Of a stretch of 64,000 bases of DNA, positions 26,411 through 35,097 are shown in pieces; position 1 is the first letter of the stretch; every line of letters starts with the position of its first letter. The notes under the pieces are model-generated. The model did not search any database. It was not told where the DNA came from and saw nothing but the letters and a program-made list of their open reading frames with translations. Both the position numbers and the translations under genes were made by a program. The stretch is from Syntrophomonas wolfei subsp. methylbutyratica (GTDB lineage Bacteria > Bacillota > Syntrophomonadia > Syntrophomonadales > Syntrophomonadaceae): NCBI RefSeq assembly GCF_001570625.1, contig NZ_BBQT01000005.1, forward strand, positions 1 through 64,000, read 5' to 3'.

Positions 26411-26680
26411 TTGGCTATTTATCAGATTATACAGATTGTCAATATGGCTTTCAATGTGCTGGTATGGTTGATAATCGCGCGGTGCATTTTATCGTTTGTT
26501 AGGCACAATCCCTACCAACCTTTAATTAAGTTTGTTTATGATGTTACAGAGCCGATTATGGCTCCTTTCCGCAGGCTTATTCCGGCTGCTGGCGGGCTGG
26601 ACTTTTCTCCCATTATCGCTGTCCTGGCGGTTACTTTGATACAAAAAATAGTGGTTGAATTACTTTATGCTTTAGTGTAA
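26411..26680 (+). CDS. YggT family membrane protein
   Basis: A small membrane protein (89 residues) with two transmembrane helices and the YggT signature FVRHNPYQPLIKFVYDVTEP followed by IMAPFRRLIPAAGGLDFSPI. It starts at TTG 26411 after GGGAGGAATC. Firmicute homologues (YlmG) lie next to sepF and divIVA and are thought to assist division or membrane organisation. Confidence 0.92.
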   Translation: MAIYQIIQIVNMAFNVLVWLIIARCILSFVRHNPYQPLIKFVYDVTEPIMAPFRRLIPAAGGLDFSPIIAVLAVTLIQKIVVELLYALV

Positions 26681-26692
26681 AGGAGATTTTTG

Positions 26693-28624
26693 ATGCCTGA
26701 TAATTATGTAGAACTGCTGGCTCCGGCGGGCAGGTGGGATGTCCTGGAGCAGGTAGCGGCAGCAGGTGCAGATGCGGTTTACCTGGGGGGCAAACGCTTC
26801 AATATGCGCATGTTGAGGCAAGATTATAATTTTTCCGATCAGGAACTGCGGGATGCAGTTGATTTTTTACACCAGCAAGAAAAAAAAATCTATATAACTT
26901 TAAACAATCTTTATTATGATGTGGAGCTAAACGAACTCAAGGATTATTTATTCTTCCTGCAGGATATCGCAGCTGACGCCTTAATAATCCAGGACATGGC
27001 CGTGTTAGCCCTATGCCGGGAACTGAAGCTGGACTTGCCCTTGCATGCCAGTGTACAGATGGGGATAGCCAATCTGCAAGCGGCTCGTTTTTTGGAGGAT
27101 CAGGGTTTCAGCCGGGCTATATTATCCAAGAATCTTTCTTGGGAGGAAATCCAAGAAATTCATGACGGCTCGAAACTGGCCCTGGAATTCTTCGCTTTTG
27201 GTGATCTTTGTATTGCCCATGCCGGGCAGTGCTATATGAGCAGCCTGGTTGCTGGTGAAAGCGGTAATCGAGGGCGCTGTTTGAAGCCCTGTCGCTGGCC
27301 CTACCGCCTGGAGGGGGCGGGTCAGAGTAAGATTATGGCCCATTACCTGGCCCACAATGATCTATGTCTTTATCCGCAGCTCTCAGCTTTACTGGCAGCC
27401 GGGGTTACTTCCCTGAAAATAGAAGGACGCATGCGCAGTGCAGAATACCTGGCTCATATTATTGGGATATATCGCCAGGCCCTCGACAAGATAAGCGAAG
27501 CCCCTGAAACCTATGAGATGAATGAAGAGGACTACCGGAAGCTAACGGAAAAACGCGTGCGGGATTTTTGCAGCGGCAATCTTTTTAGCCGGCCGGGAAT
27601 TGAATCCATTGGACTGAGTGGAGAAAGGGAACCCCTCTTTCCTACCCGGCCCGTGAAATTGAAAAAACTGGCTGCCAATGAAACCTCCGAAGTCCCGGAA
27701 GGTCCGGGAATTGGCTGGCCGGAGCAGCAGCCTTGCTGGAGCGTTAAAATCGGCGATTTTAAGAGTCTGGAAGCAATGGCAGCTCTGGGAATAAAACGGC
27801 TCATACTGGAATATGCAGCCGGTAATCGCTGCCCCTCAGGCTGGGGAGCGGAGGAGATAAAGACGGCTTTATCCATGGTGGCTGGCAGTGATATAGAAAT
27901 ATGGGTGGAGACTCCCCGGATAGTTAGTCAAAATGAATTAGGTAAGCTGGAAGAGGACTTGCGAAGCATAAGTCAGCTTCCCGACCGGGTTGGCTTTATT
28001 GTGAACGAGCCGGGAAGCTTTCGCCTGCTCCGGAGCCTGGGACAGGCTGTCTGGGGTGGTCATGGTCTCAACACCAGTAATTACCGGGCAGCGCGTTTCT
28101 GGCGGGAACAAGGAATGAGCGGCGTTACTGCCTCCCTGGAATTGGAGTGGAGCAGGGTTAAATCCCTGCTCAGCCAGGTTGAGGAAACGGAACTGCTGGT
28201 TCATGGTCCTCTTGCCGGAATAATTACTGATTTTTGTCTCCCCCGGGCGGTACAGCCGGCCGCTGTTGGGAATGCTGGCAAGGACTGTCCGCTCTACTGC
28301 TTGCAAGAGGATTATTATCTTATGGATGAGTGGGGGCAAAAATACCGGGTGCGGGCTGATGGCAGTTGCCGGAACCAGATATTTTATCCCTATGACCTGG
28401 CTCTTATCCGGCGGCTTCCGGAACTGCTTACAGCCGGACTTAAATATTGGCGGATTGACGGACAATATTATCCAGCCGAATTGCTCAAGCAAACACTAGG
28501 GCTCTATATGGAAACAGCTCAGGACTTGCCGGCAGGGAAATGGAGCCCTGAACGAGCCAATAGCTTGCTCAAACTCTTTCCCGCCGGACTCGGCAGTTCG
28601 CCTTTGTTTGCTGAAAAAGGTTGA
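26693..28624 (+). CDS. U32 family peptidase / RlhA-TrhP-like RNA hydroxylation protein
   Basis: A 643-residue protein with the U32 fold at residues 5-290. The cysteine-rich signature is at FGDLCIAHAGQCYMSS and GNRGRCLKPCRWPY, followed by a DUF3656/C-terminal part up to about 600. U32 homologues such as RlhA and TrhP are required for hydroxycytidine or hydroxyuridine formation in rRNA or tRNA and probably carry an iron-sulfur cluster, so peptidase activity is doubtful. ATG 26693 follows AAGGAGAT. It lies where many relatives have ylmH in this cluster. Confidence 0.88.
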   Translation: MPDNYVELLAPAGRWDVLEQVAAAGADAVYLGGKRFNMRMLRQDYNFSDQELRDAVDFLHQQEKKIYITLNNLYYDVELNELKDYLFFLQDIAADALIIQDMAVLALCRELKLDLPLHASVQMGIANLQAARFLEDQGFSRAILSKNLSWEEIQEIHDGSKLALEFFAFGDLCIAHAGQCYMSSLVAGESGNRGRCLKPCRWPYRLEGAGQSKIMAHYLAHNDLCLYPQLSALLAAGVTSLKIEGRMRSAEYLAHIIGIYRQALDKISEAPETYEMNEEDYRKLTEKRVRDFCSGNLFSRPGIESIGLSGEREPLFPTRPVKLKKLAANETSEVPEGPGIGWPEQQPCWSVKIGDFKSLEAMAALGIKRLILEYAAGNRCPSGWGAEEIKTALSMVAGSDIEIWVETPRIVSQNELGKLEEDLRSISQLPDRVGFIVNEPGSFRLLRSLGQAVWGGHGLNTSNYRAARFWREQGMSGVTASLELEWSRVKSLLSQVEETELLVHGPLAGIITDFCLPRAVQPAAVGNAGKDCPLYCLQEDYYLMDEWGQKYRVRADGSCRNQIFYPYDLALIRRLPELLTAGLKYWRIDGQYYPAELLKQTLGLYMETAQDLPAGKWSPERANSLLKLFPAGLGSSPLFAEKG

Positions 28625-28710
28625 AGTACAACCCTTATGCAAGATTGGGATTTATGCAGTGAAGGCAAACTTTATTATTTTACAGTAATTTGAATCAGGG
28701 AGGCTTGCTT

Positions 28711-29205
28711 ATGATTACCGCTATGGAAATACGCAATCAGCAATTCCCCAAGTCGCTGCGAGGCTTTAAGCAGGATGAAGTAAAAAAATATCTTTTGAAC
28801 CTGGCTCAGGATTATGAAAGCCTGTACAGCGAGAACGCCAGCCTTAAAGAAAAGATTCAAAACCTGGAATATGAACTGAAAAAATACCGCAAGCTGGAAG
28901 AAACCATGAACAACAGTCTAATACTGGCCCAGCAGACCGCCGAAGACTTGAAATCCAGCGCCCGCAAAGAAGCCGATCTGATGCTGGAGGAATCTAAAAA
29001 ACGCATAATTGAAGTAATGATGGTATATCAGGAAATAATAAAACGAATGAACATATTCAATGTGGAGTTAAAATCCCAGGTAAGTGCTGAATTAGAACTT
29101 CTGGAAAAGAACCAGAAGAAGATTGAAGAGCTGTCTAATTTTTTTTATAGCAAGGATTTCAAAGAAGTAATGGAGAGTCTGGAAAAGGTAAACCTGAAGG
29201 AATAG
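28711..29205 (+). CDS. divIVA: DivIVA family division/polarity protein
   Basis: A 164-residue coiled-coil protein. The N-terminal lipid-binding part shows TAMEIRNQQFPKSLRGFKQD then EVKKYLLNLAQDYESL. Two coiled-coil regions (about 30-75 and 85-160) follow. DivIVA marks negatively curved membrane at poles and septa and recruits division or growth factors. ATG 28711 follows AGGGAGG. Genes of the ylm-divIVA-ileS block around it keep the order known from Bacillus. Confidence 0.93.
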   Translation: MITAMEIRNQQFPKSLRGFKQDEVKKYLLNLAQDYESLYSENASLKEKIQNLEYELKKYRKLEETMNNSLILAQQTAEDLKSSARKEADLMLEESKKRIIEVMMVYQEIIKRMNIFNVELKSQVSAELELLEKNQKKIEELSNFFYSKDFKEVMESLEKVNLKE

Positions 29206-29209
29206 GCCT

Positions 29210-29518
29210 ATGAACAAGCCTTTAATAAGAACGGAAAGAAATGGCGACTGGCTCCGCTTTGGAGTCAAGGTGCAGCCGCGCTCGTCCCGCAATCAAATTG
29301 TGGGCGAACAGGAAGGCGATATAAAAATCAAAGTAATGGCTCCGCCGGTAGAGGGCGCGGCCAACCAGGCTCTGCAGAAGTTTCTGGCTGAGTTGTTCAA
29401 GTTGCCCAAAAAGGATATCCGCATCGTCCGGGGTGAGACCTCCCGCCATAAAATTGTAGAAATTCGAGGAATTGAAGCCGAAAACCTGCTTGCTTTTATT
29501 CCCCCGATAACAAAGTGA
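29210..29518 (+). CDS. DUF167 (YggU) family protein
   Basis: A 102-residue alpha/beta protein of the DUF167 family: VKVQPRSSRNQIVGEQEGDI then IKVMAPPVEGAANQALQKFL, and IRIVRGETSRHKIVEI. It starts four bases after divIVA. The family is found near division genes across bacteria, but no molecular function is established. Confidence 0.9.
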   Translation: MNKPLIRTERNGDWLRFGVKVQPRSSRNQIVGEQEGDIKIKVMAPPVEGAANQALQKFLAELFKLPKKDIRIVRGETSRHKIVEIRGIEAENLLAFIPPITK

Positions 29519-29529
29519 GGGGTGAGGGG

Positions 29530-30420
29530 TCAAACATTGGCTTCCACCACGTTTTTGCTTTTTCGGGTAAGAATTGAGATTAGCATAGAGACTAAAATTA
29601 ATCCGGCGCCGAACATCGCCCGCTGGGATAGAATTTCCTGCGCCCACAAGTAACCGGCCAGAGCTGCGAAAACTGGCTCAGTAGTCAAAACTATAGCAAT
29701 ACGGGTAGGAGTACTGTATTTTTGCAGGGCGTTTTGCAGCAGGAAGGCCAGTGATGTTGCGAAAACGGCAGTAATAAAAAAAGCAGTCAAAAGGTTGGCG
29801 GAAAAATGCTCGGGCCATGGTTCACTAATGAGCCCAATAAGCAGGGATACGATACCCACAAAGAAGATTTGCACTGCGGTTATGGCAATGGCATTATGCC
29901 GGTGCGAATAGCGGTCAACAAAGATTATGTGAAAAGCAAAGCCGAAAGCACAGATGAGCACCAGGAAATCACCATAAGCCAGCGAAAAAGAGTTGCGGGG
30001 GAAGGACAAGAAAAAAAGGCCGGTGGCCGCCAGGATTACGGTAACTGTAGTACTGACAGTAGGCCGTTGACGGTAAAGCAGAGAAAAAATTATAGGAACC
30101 AGAACCACACTGATTCCGGTGATAAAACCAGCGTTGGTTGAGGTCGTATATTTTAAGCCAATAGTTTGAAAGACATAACCAATAAAGAGAAACAGGCCTA
30201 AAATACCCCCGGCCAGCAAGGTGTGGCGATTGGTTTTTTTTATACAGGGAAAAGACAAAAAGAGCAGAACTAAAAAAGCCAGCAAAAAACGCAGGCCCAG
30301 GAAGAGAAAAGGGCCGATTTCCTGCAAGGCGTTTTTTACTACCACAAAAGTGCTGCCCCAGATAGCTGCTACTAACAGCATACTCACTTCCGCCTGCATA
30401 CGCTTCTTTGCTGCTGACAT
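29530..30420 (-). CDS. EamA/DMT family transporter
   Basis: A 296-residue membrane protein with ten predicted helices in two EamA repeats, starting with MLLVAAIWGSTFVVVKNALQ and repeating near FGFAFHIIFVDRYSHRHNAI. Members of the drug/metabolite transporter group export amino acids, nucleobases or drugs; the substrate is not evident. It is convergent with the division cluster (11-base gap to the DUF167 gene). Confidence 0.88.
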   Translation of the reverse strand: MSAAKKRMQAEVSMLLVAAIWGSTFVVVKNALQEIGPFLFLGLRFLLAFLVLLFLSFPCIKKTNRHTLLAGGILGLFLFIGYVFQTIGLKYTTSTNAGFITGISVVLVPIIFSLLYRQRPTVSTTVTVILAATGLFFLSFPRNSFSLAYGDFLVLICAFGFAFHIIFVDRYSHRHNAIAITAVQIFFVGIVSLLIGLISEPWPEHFSANLLTAFFITAVFATSLAFLLQNALQKYSTPTRIAIVLTTEPVFAALAGYLWAQEILSQRAMFGAGLILVSMLISILTRKSKNVVEANV

Positions 30421-30454
30421 AATCCAATACCCGCCTAACTTTTTTACTTACTGC

Positions 30455-30483
30455 GGTGTCAAGGGGACGGTACTTTTGACACC
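30455..30483 (+). repeat. REP-like hairpin, variant 2
   Basis: Perfect 8-bp arms GGTGTCAA / TTGACACC enclose a loop starting GGGGACGGTACT. The loop is nearly that of the RAYT-linked REPs, but the arm sequence is different. No transposase is adjacent. It is the first of several repeats in the 420-base gap between the EamA gene and nth. Confidence 0.75.
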
Positions 30484-30550
30484 GGACACCGTAACCCCTA
30501 CACCTTGCCCCTTACTCCTCACTTTACTTACTAACCCCCCATGGCCGCAA

Positions 30551-30600
30551 CCTTAATAGTGACACCCGCAGGGTGGAACACCAGGAGTACCCGCAGGGTG
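30551..30600 (+). repeat. Dual-hairpin module, solitary copy D
   Basis: A 50-nt unit beginning CCTTAATAGTGA and containing two GCA-loop hairpins: CACCC-GCA-GGGTG and ACCC-GCA-GGGT. It matches the module in the TIR-bounded elements at 38678-38727 and 42057-42106 but has no inverted-repeat ends around it. Confidence 0.75.
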
Positions 30601-30748
30601 AGGCCACAACCACCGATGAAAAGCGGGTTAGTATGAACCCGCTATGCCTGCCCCACACTGGCTCTATCACCACATTTTAACCAATAAGCCTAAATGAGTC
30701 AAAGAACCTTCTTCATATATGGGGACGCTACTCCTGATATACCCGTAA

Positions 30749-30777
30749 TATATCAAAAGACCCGTCTCCGTGATATA
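30749..30777 (-). repeat. REP-like hairpin, variant 3
   Basis: On the minus strand the arms TATATCA / TGATATA (7 bp) enclose CGGAGACGGGTCTTT, a divergent version of the REP core. A further related fragment (GGGGACGCTACT) lies just upstream at 30721-30732. Confidence 0.65.
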
Positions 30778-30779
30778 TC

Positions 30780-30807
30780 TTGTCAGCAGGGCTCTACGCT
30801 GTATAAT
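30780..30807 (+). promoter_or_regulatory. Promoter of nth
   Basis: TTGTCA (30780-30785), 16 bases, TATAAT (30802-30807). The nth TTG start lies 33 bases beyond and is preceded by TTAGGAGGG. Confidence 0.7.
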
Positions 30808-30840
30808 AAAATGAAGGGTTGAAAGGTTAGGAGGGTAGAA

Positions 30841-31464
30841 TTGCAGCGTAGTGTTGAGATAATCAAGTGTTTAAAAAAGGAATATCCTGAGGCCGGTACT
30901 CTGCTCCGGCATAGCAGTCCCTTTCAATTTATGGTGGCGGTGGTTCTTTCAGCACAGAGTACCGATGAACAGGTAAATCGGGTTACGGCGGAGCTGTTTG
31001 CCGATTACGGAACCCCTGAAGCTCTAGCGGCAATCGACTTGTCTCTATTAGAAGAGAAAATCCGGGGAGTAGGGTTGTACCGCAACAAAGCCCGTCATCT
31101 CAAAAAGCTGGCGCAAATAATAGTGGAGCAGCATCAGGGAGAAGTGCCTTCCGAATTTGATAAATTATTGAGCCTTCCGGGTGTGGGACGCAAGAGTGCT
31201 AATGTGATAAGGTCGGTAGCGTTTAAGAAACCCGGTTTGGGTGTGGATACCCATGTCCACCGGGTGGCCAACCGCCTGGGGTTGGTGAACAGCAAGCTCC
31301 CTGAGCAGACGGAAAAAGCTTTGAAAGAGCAAATACCGGAGGAATGCTGGAGCGAAGCCCATCATCTATTGATTTTCCACGGGCGTCGGATTTGCCAGGC
31401 CCGCAAGCCGCAGTGCAATAATTGCCTAATAGAGGGGCTCTGCGAGAAAAGGTTCGGGAAGTAA
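30841..31464 (+). CDS. nth: Endonuclease III
   Basis: A bifunctional DNA glycosylase/AP lyase that removes oxidised pyrimidines. The 207-residue product has the helix-hairpin-helix LPGVGRKSANVIRS with catalytic K118, catalytic D136 in GVDTHVHRVANR and a C-terminal iron-sulfur loop with four cysteines (CQARKPQCNNCLIEGLC). It starts at TTG 30841 after AGGAGGG; no ATG alternative fits. Confidence 0.96.
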   Translation: MQRSVEIIKCLKKEYPEAGTLLRHSSPFQFMVAVVLSAQSTDEQVNRVTAELFADYGTPEALAAIDLSLLEEKIRGVGLYRNKARHLKKLAQIIVEQHQGEVPSEFDKLLSLPGVGRKSANVIRSVAFKKPGLGVDTHVHRVANRLGLVNSKLPEQTEKALKEQIPEECWSEAHHLLIFHGRRICQARKPQCNNCLIEGLCEKRFGK

Positions 31465-31630
31465 GGCAAAGAACAGGGGGAGAGCTGAAAAAACCCGGCA
31501 GAAGTTGTCTTGCTTGCAGCTATGTGCTAAAATTAATAAGATTTTTAGGGATAACTGGCAATTTGCACTTTGGGATACCTTTCACCCCCCGGGAGAGAGG
31601 TATTTTGTTTAAGTAGCGGAAGAAACTGCG

Positions 31631-31708
31631 GAGCAATTTCAACACAGCGCTGCAACGAGGCGGGGTAGAACCCGGCCGCTTAGCGGGGAACATATTTTAC
31701 CTCGTTAT
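31631..31708 (+). repeat. Palindromic dispersed repeat, copy 2 (ileS leader)
   Basis: This lies 30 bases upstream of the ileS start. A strand with AACGAGG (31654-31660) can pair with CCTCGTT near the end, closing over a GGGTAGAACCC hairpin and the CCGCTTAGCGG hairpin. It matches the minus strand of 18281-18390. In its position as a 5' leader it could act as an attenuator of ileS, but the canonical T-box core is not visible. Confidence 0.7.
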
Positions 31709-31737
31709 AAAATTCAAACAGTAAGGTGGTAATTCGG

Positions 31738-34521
31738 ATGGCTAAAGGTAAGTATGACGGAACCTTGAATCTTCCCCAAACCGGTTTTCCCATGAGGGCC
31801 AACCTGCCCCAGAGAGAGCCGGAGATACTGAAGTTCTGGGATGAAATTGACATATACCGGCGTATACAGGAGAAAAACGCTGACCGGCCCCAGTTTATTC
31901 TGCATGACGGCCCGCCGTATGCCAATGGGGACATTCACCTGGGACATACCCTTAATAAAGTTTTAAAAGATATTATTGTCAAATACCGCTCCATGAGTGG
32001 TTACGATTCCCCCTATATCCCGGGATGGGATACGCATGGCCTGCCTATTGAGCAGCAGGCCATAAAGAACCTGGGTATTGACCGGCATAAGACTGATGTG
32101 GTGGAGTTCCGCGAACACTGCCGTGACTATGCCCTTAAATATGTGGAAATACAGAAAGAACAATTTAAACGGCTGGGGGTGCGCGGAGACTGGGAAGATC
32201 CTTACCTTACCCTGAGTCCGGGTTTTGAAGCCATACAAATCAAGGTTTTTGGAGAAATGGCCAAGAAAGGTTTCATTTACAAAGGATTGAAGCCCGTATA
32301 CTGGTGCGGGGACTGTGAAACGGCCCTGGCCGAGGCGGAAGTGGAATACAATGAAAAGGTCTCCCCCTCCATTTATGTCAAGTTCCCGGTAAAGGATGGA
32401 AAGGGAGTTTTAGCCGAAGATGCCTTTGTTATCATCTGGACTACCACCCCCTGGACCCTGCCGGCCAACACCGGGATTTGCCTGCACCCGGGCTTTGACT
32501 ATGTTTTGCTGGAAGTAAAGGGAGAAAAATACCTCCTGGCCCAGGGATTGCTGGAAGCAGTGGCCGGAGAGCTGGGCTGGGATAACTATCAGATTCTGGA
32601 CCAATTCAAAGGGGAAGAGCTGGAACGGGTTTTATGCCGCCATCCTTTCTTTGCCCGCGATTCTCTATTGGTATTAGGTGAACATGTCACCCTCGAAGCC
32701 GGTACCGGCTGCGTACATACCGCTCCCGGACACGGTGAAGACGACTTTCGTGTAGGCCAGGAATACGGATTGGCCGTGATTTCTCCGGTGGACGACCGGG
32801 GTCGATTCACCGCAGAAGCCGAAAAGTTCCAGGGGCTCTATGTTCATGATGCCAATAAAGCGGTTGTAGAAGAGCTGGAAAAACGGAATATGCTGCTGAA
32901 GGCGGCTAGGATTGAACACCAGTATCCCTATTGCTGGCGTTGCAAGCAGCCTATAATCTACCGGGCTACGGAACAATGGTTTGCATCCATTGACGGTTTT
33001 CGCCAGGACGCCCTGGATGCTATTGATACGGTTAAGTGGATTCCATCCTGGGGCCGTGACCGCATTTTCAATATGATTAGAGATCGGGGGGATTGGTGTA
33101 TCTCCCGGCAGCGCACCTGGGGAGTACCCATACCCATATTCTACTGTGAATCCTGCGGGGAAGCCCTGATAAACGATGAAACCATCCAGCGGGTGAGCGA
33201 GCTCTTTGCTGCGAATGGTTCTGATATCTGGTTTGCGAAAACGGCGGCGGAACTTATGCCGCCAGGCTGCAGCTGTGAGCACTGCGGCGGCAGTACTTTC
33301 CGCAAAGAGAGCGATATTATGGATGTATGGTTTGATTCCGGTTCCAGCCACATGGCCGTTTTAGAGCCGCGCAAAGAACTGCGCTGGCCGTCTGATATGT
33401 ATCTGGAAGGCAGCGACCAGCACCGCGGTTGGTTTAATTCCTCCCTTTCGACAGCAGTGGCAATCAGGGGTGCCGCCCCCTATAGAGAGGTTTTGACTCA
33501 TGGCTTTGTGGTGGATGAGCAGGGCCGCAAGATGTCCAAGTCCCTGGGCAATGTGGTGGACCCACTGCGGATGACCCGGGAAATGGGAGCAGATATACTG
33601 CGTCTGTGGGTATCATCCGCCGATTATCGCAATGATGTTTCAGTTTCGCCCAATATAATAAAGCAGAGTGCGGAGGCTTATCGCAAGATTCGCAATACCT
33701 GCCGCTTTATCCTGGGCAATATTTTTGATTTTGACCCCGGGAAAGAGCGGGTAAGTTATGACAAGCTGAGTGAACTGGATCAATGGGCCTTGCTCAAGCT
33801 GGATAAATTAATCCGCCGGGTCACCAAAGCCTATGAGGATTATGAATTCCATGTGGTATTTCATTCCATTCACAATTTCTGTACGGTTGACTTAAGCAAT
33901 ATCTACTTTGACATTTTGAAGGATAAACTATATTGCTCACACCCGCAGGATGCGGAAAGGAAAGCAGCCCAGACCGTACTCTACGATATAATTAACGCCC
34001 TGGTGGTAATGCTTGCTCCCATACTGGCCTTCAGCAGTGAGGAAATCTGGAGCCATCTCAAGAAGGAAGGGCAGGCGGAAAGCGTCCAATTGCTGGAATG
34101 GCCGCAGGCTAATGAGCTATATCTCAACCAGGCTATCGAAACCCGTATGTCACGGGTTCTGGAATTGCGGGAAGTGGTTACCAAAGCCCTGGAAGAAGCC
34201 CGGAGCAAGAAGGTGATAGGGCACTCCCTGGGAGCATGGATTACCATCTATGCTGGTCCCGGATGGATGGAAATCTTAGAAGCTACCGCTGGCCTGGAAA
34301 AAATATTCATTGTCTCCCGGGCGGAATTGAAGCCGGAAGCGGAAGCGCCGACAGAGGCCCTGGCTCTGGAGGGGGTTGAGGGTATCCGTGTTATGGTTCA
34401 AGCCGCTGAGGGCAGCAAGTGTGAGCGCTGCTGGATAATTGAGAATTCAGTCGGCGAAGATTTAAAACATCCCACATTATGCCAACGTTGTGCCGAGGTT
34501 ATAGCCCAACTGCAAGGATAG
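31738..34521 (+). CDS. ileS: Isoleucyl-tRNA synthetase
   Basis: A class I synthetase charging tRNA-Ile, 927 residues. It has the HIGH-type motif as HLGH (in DIHLGHTLNK), the CP1 editing domain (TTTPWTLPANTGI), the KMSKS loop near residue 598 and a C-terminal zinc finger (CERCWIIEN and CQRC). ATG 31738 follows AAGGTGGT; a GTG at 31726 is less likely. It follows divIVA at a distance, as in Bacillus, with the DUF167, EamA and nth genes inserted. A palindromic leader lies upstream and a terminator follows. Confidence 0.97.
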   Translation: MAKGKYDGTLNLPQTGFPMRANLPQREPEILKFWDEIDIYRRIQEKNADRPQFILHDGPPYANGDIHLGHTLNKVLKDIIVKYRSMSGYDSPYIPGWDTHGLPIEQQAIKNLGIDRHKTDVVEFREHCRDYALKYVEIQKEQFKRLGVRGDWEDPYLTLSPGFEAIQIKVFGEMAKKGFIYKGLKPVYWCGDCETALAEAEVEYNEKVSPSIYVKFPVKDGKGVLAEDAFVIIWTTTPWTLPANTGICLHPGFDYVLLEVKGEKYLLAQGLLEAVAGELGWDNYQILDQFKGEELERVLCRHPFFARDSLLVLGEHVTLEAGTGCVHTAPGHGEDDFRVGQEYGLAVISPVDDRGRFTAEAEKFQGLYVHDANKAVVEELEKRNMLLKAARIEHQYPYCWRCKQPIIYRATEQWFASIDGFRQDALDAIDTVKWIPSWGRDRIFNMIRDRGDWCISRQRTWGVPIPIFYCESCGEALINDETIQRVSELFAANGSDIWFAKTAAELMPPGCSCEHCGGSTFRKESDIMDVWFDSGSSHMAVLEPRKELRWPSDMYLEGSDQHRGWFNSSLSTAVAIRGAAPYREVLTHGFVVDEQGRKMSKSLGNVVDPLRMTREMGADILRLWVSSADYRNDVSVSPNIIKQSAEAYRKIRNTCRFILGNIFDFDPGKERVSYDKLSELDQWALLKLDKLIRRVTKAYEDYEFHVVFHSIHNFCTVDLSNIYFDILKDKLYCSHPQDAERKAAQTVLYDIINALVVMLAPILAFSSEEIWSHLKKEGQAESVQLLEWPQANELYLNQAIETRMSRVLELREVVTKALEEARSKKVIGHSLGAWITIYAGPGWMEILEATAGLEKIFIVSRAELKPEAEAPTEALALEGVEGIRVMVQAAEGSKCERCWIIENSVGEDLKHPTLCQRCAEVIAQLQG

Positions 34522-34571
34522 GATGCTGAAAATTCATAAAAGCGCTATAGAAAAAAAGAGAAGGAAGAGGA

Positions 34572-34601
34572 AAAGGGGAGGGCTTGCTTTCCCCTTTATT
34601 C
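34572..34601 (+). terminator. Terminator after ileS
   Basis: AAAGGGGA (34572-34579) and TCCCCTTT (34590-34597) form an 8-bp stem followed by a short T-rich tail, 50 bases after the ileS stop. Confidence 0.65.
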
Positions 34602-34717
34602 AATGAGGGGAAGATATTCAAACTATTACTATGGGTATCAATATCCGGGACTGTGGGGCTGAAAATGTATTTAAACCCTGTAATCTGGAATAATAATTAG
34701 AGAGTGGAGGGGGAGTT

Positions 34718-35035
34718 ATGCCGGAAAGGGAACCGGGTCGGGATGAAAGCCATTACCTTCAGGAATTAAACCGGAAGATGGACGAACTGTCTCTGAATAT
34801 GGAGAAATTAGGCATTGCCGAGTATCTGGAAATGCTTAGAAACCCGCGCCGTCTCTTCTTTATAAACTTTTGGGCCGGTTTATCCCGTGGCTTTGGAATG
34901 GCTATAGGTTTTACTATTCTGGCAGCTATTGTAATATATTTTTTACAAAAATTAATCATACTAAATGTACCGCTTATTGGGGATTTTATCGCCGACCTGG
35001 TAGCAATAGTACAAAACCAGCTAAGGGTGCAGTAA
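34718..35035 (+). CDS. DUF5665 domain membrane protein
   Basis: A 105-residue protein with an N-terminal coiled segment (LQELNRKMDELSLNMEKLGI), the DUF5665 pattern (YLEMLRNPRRLFFINFWAGL then SRGFGMAIGFTILAAIVIYF) with one or two membrane helices, and a short tail. ATG 34718 follows GGAGGGGGAG. It lies between ileS and the DksA-like gene as in several Clostridia. Function unknown. Confidence 0.8.
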   Translation: MPEREPGRDESHYLQELNRKMDELSLNMEKLGIAEYLEMLRNPRRLFFINFWAGLSRGFGMAIGFTILAAIVIYFLQKLIILNVPLIGDFIADLVAIVQNQLRVQ

Positions 35036-35097
35036 CTCTCATCAATGCTTGTGCCCTCGCGGCACGGGAGGCAGTTTACATAAATTGAGGTGATAAG

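Noticed and set aside
31470-31737. T-box riboswitch upstream of ileS
   Set aside because: Expected for ileS, but the conserved antiterminator core (AGGGTGGNACCGCG) is not present; the nearest is GGGTAGAACCCGG. No specifier loop could be assigned by eye, and the same sequence recurs elsewhere as a repeat.
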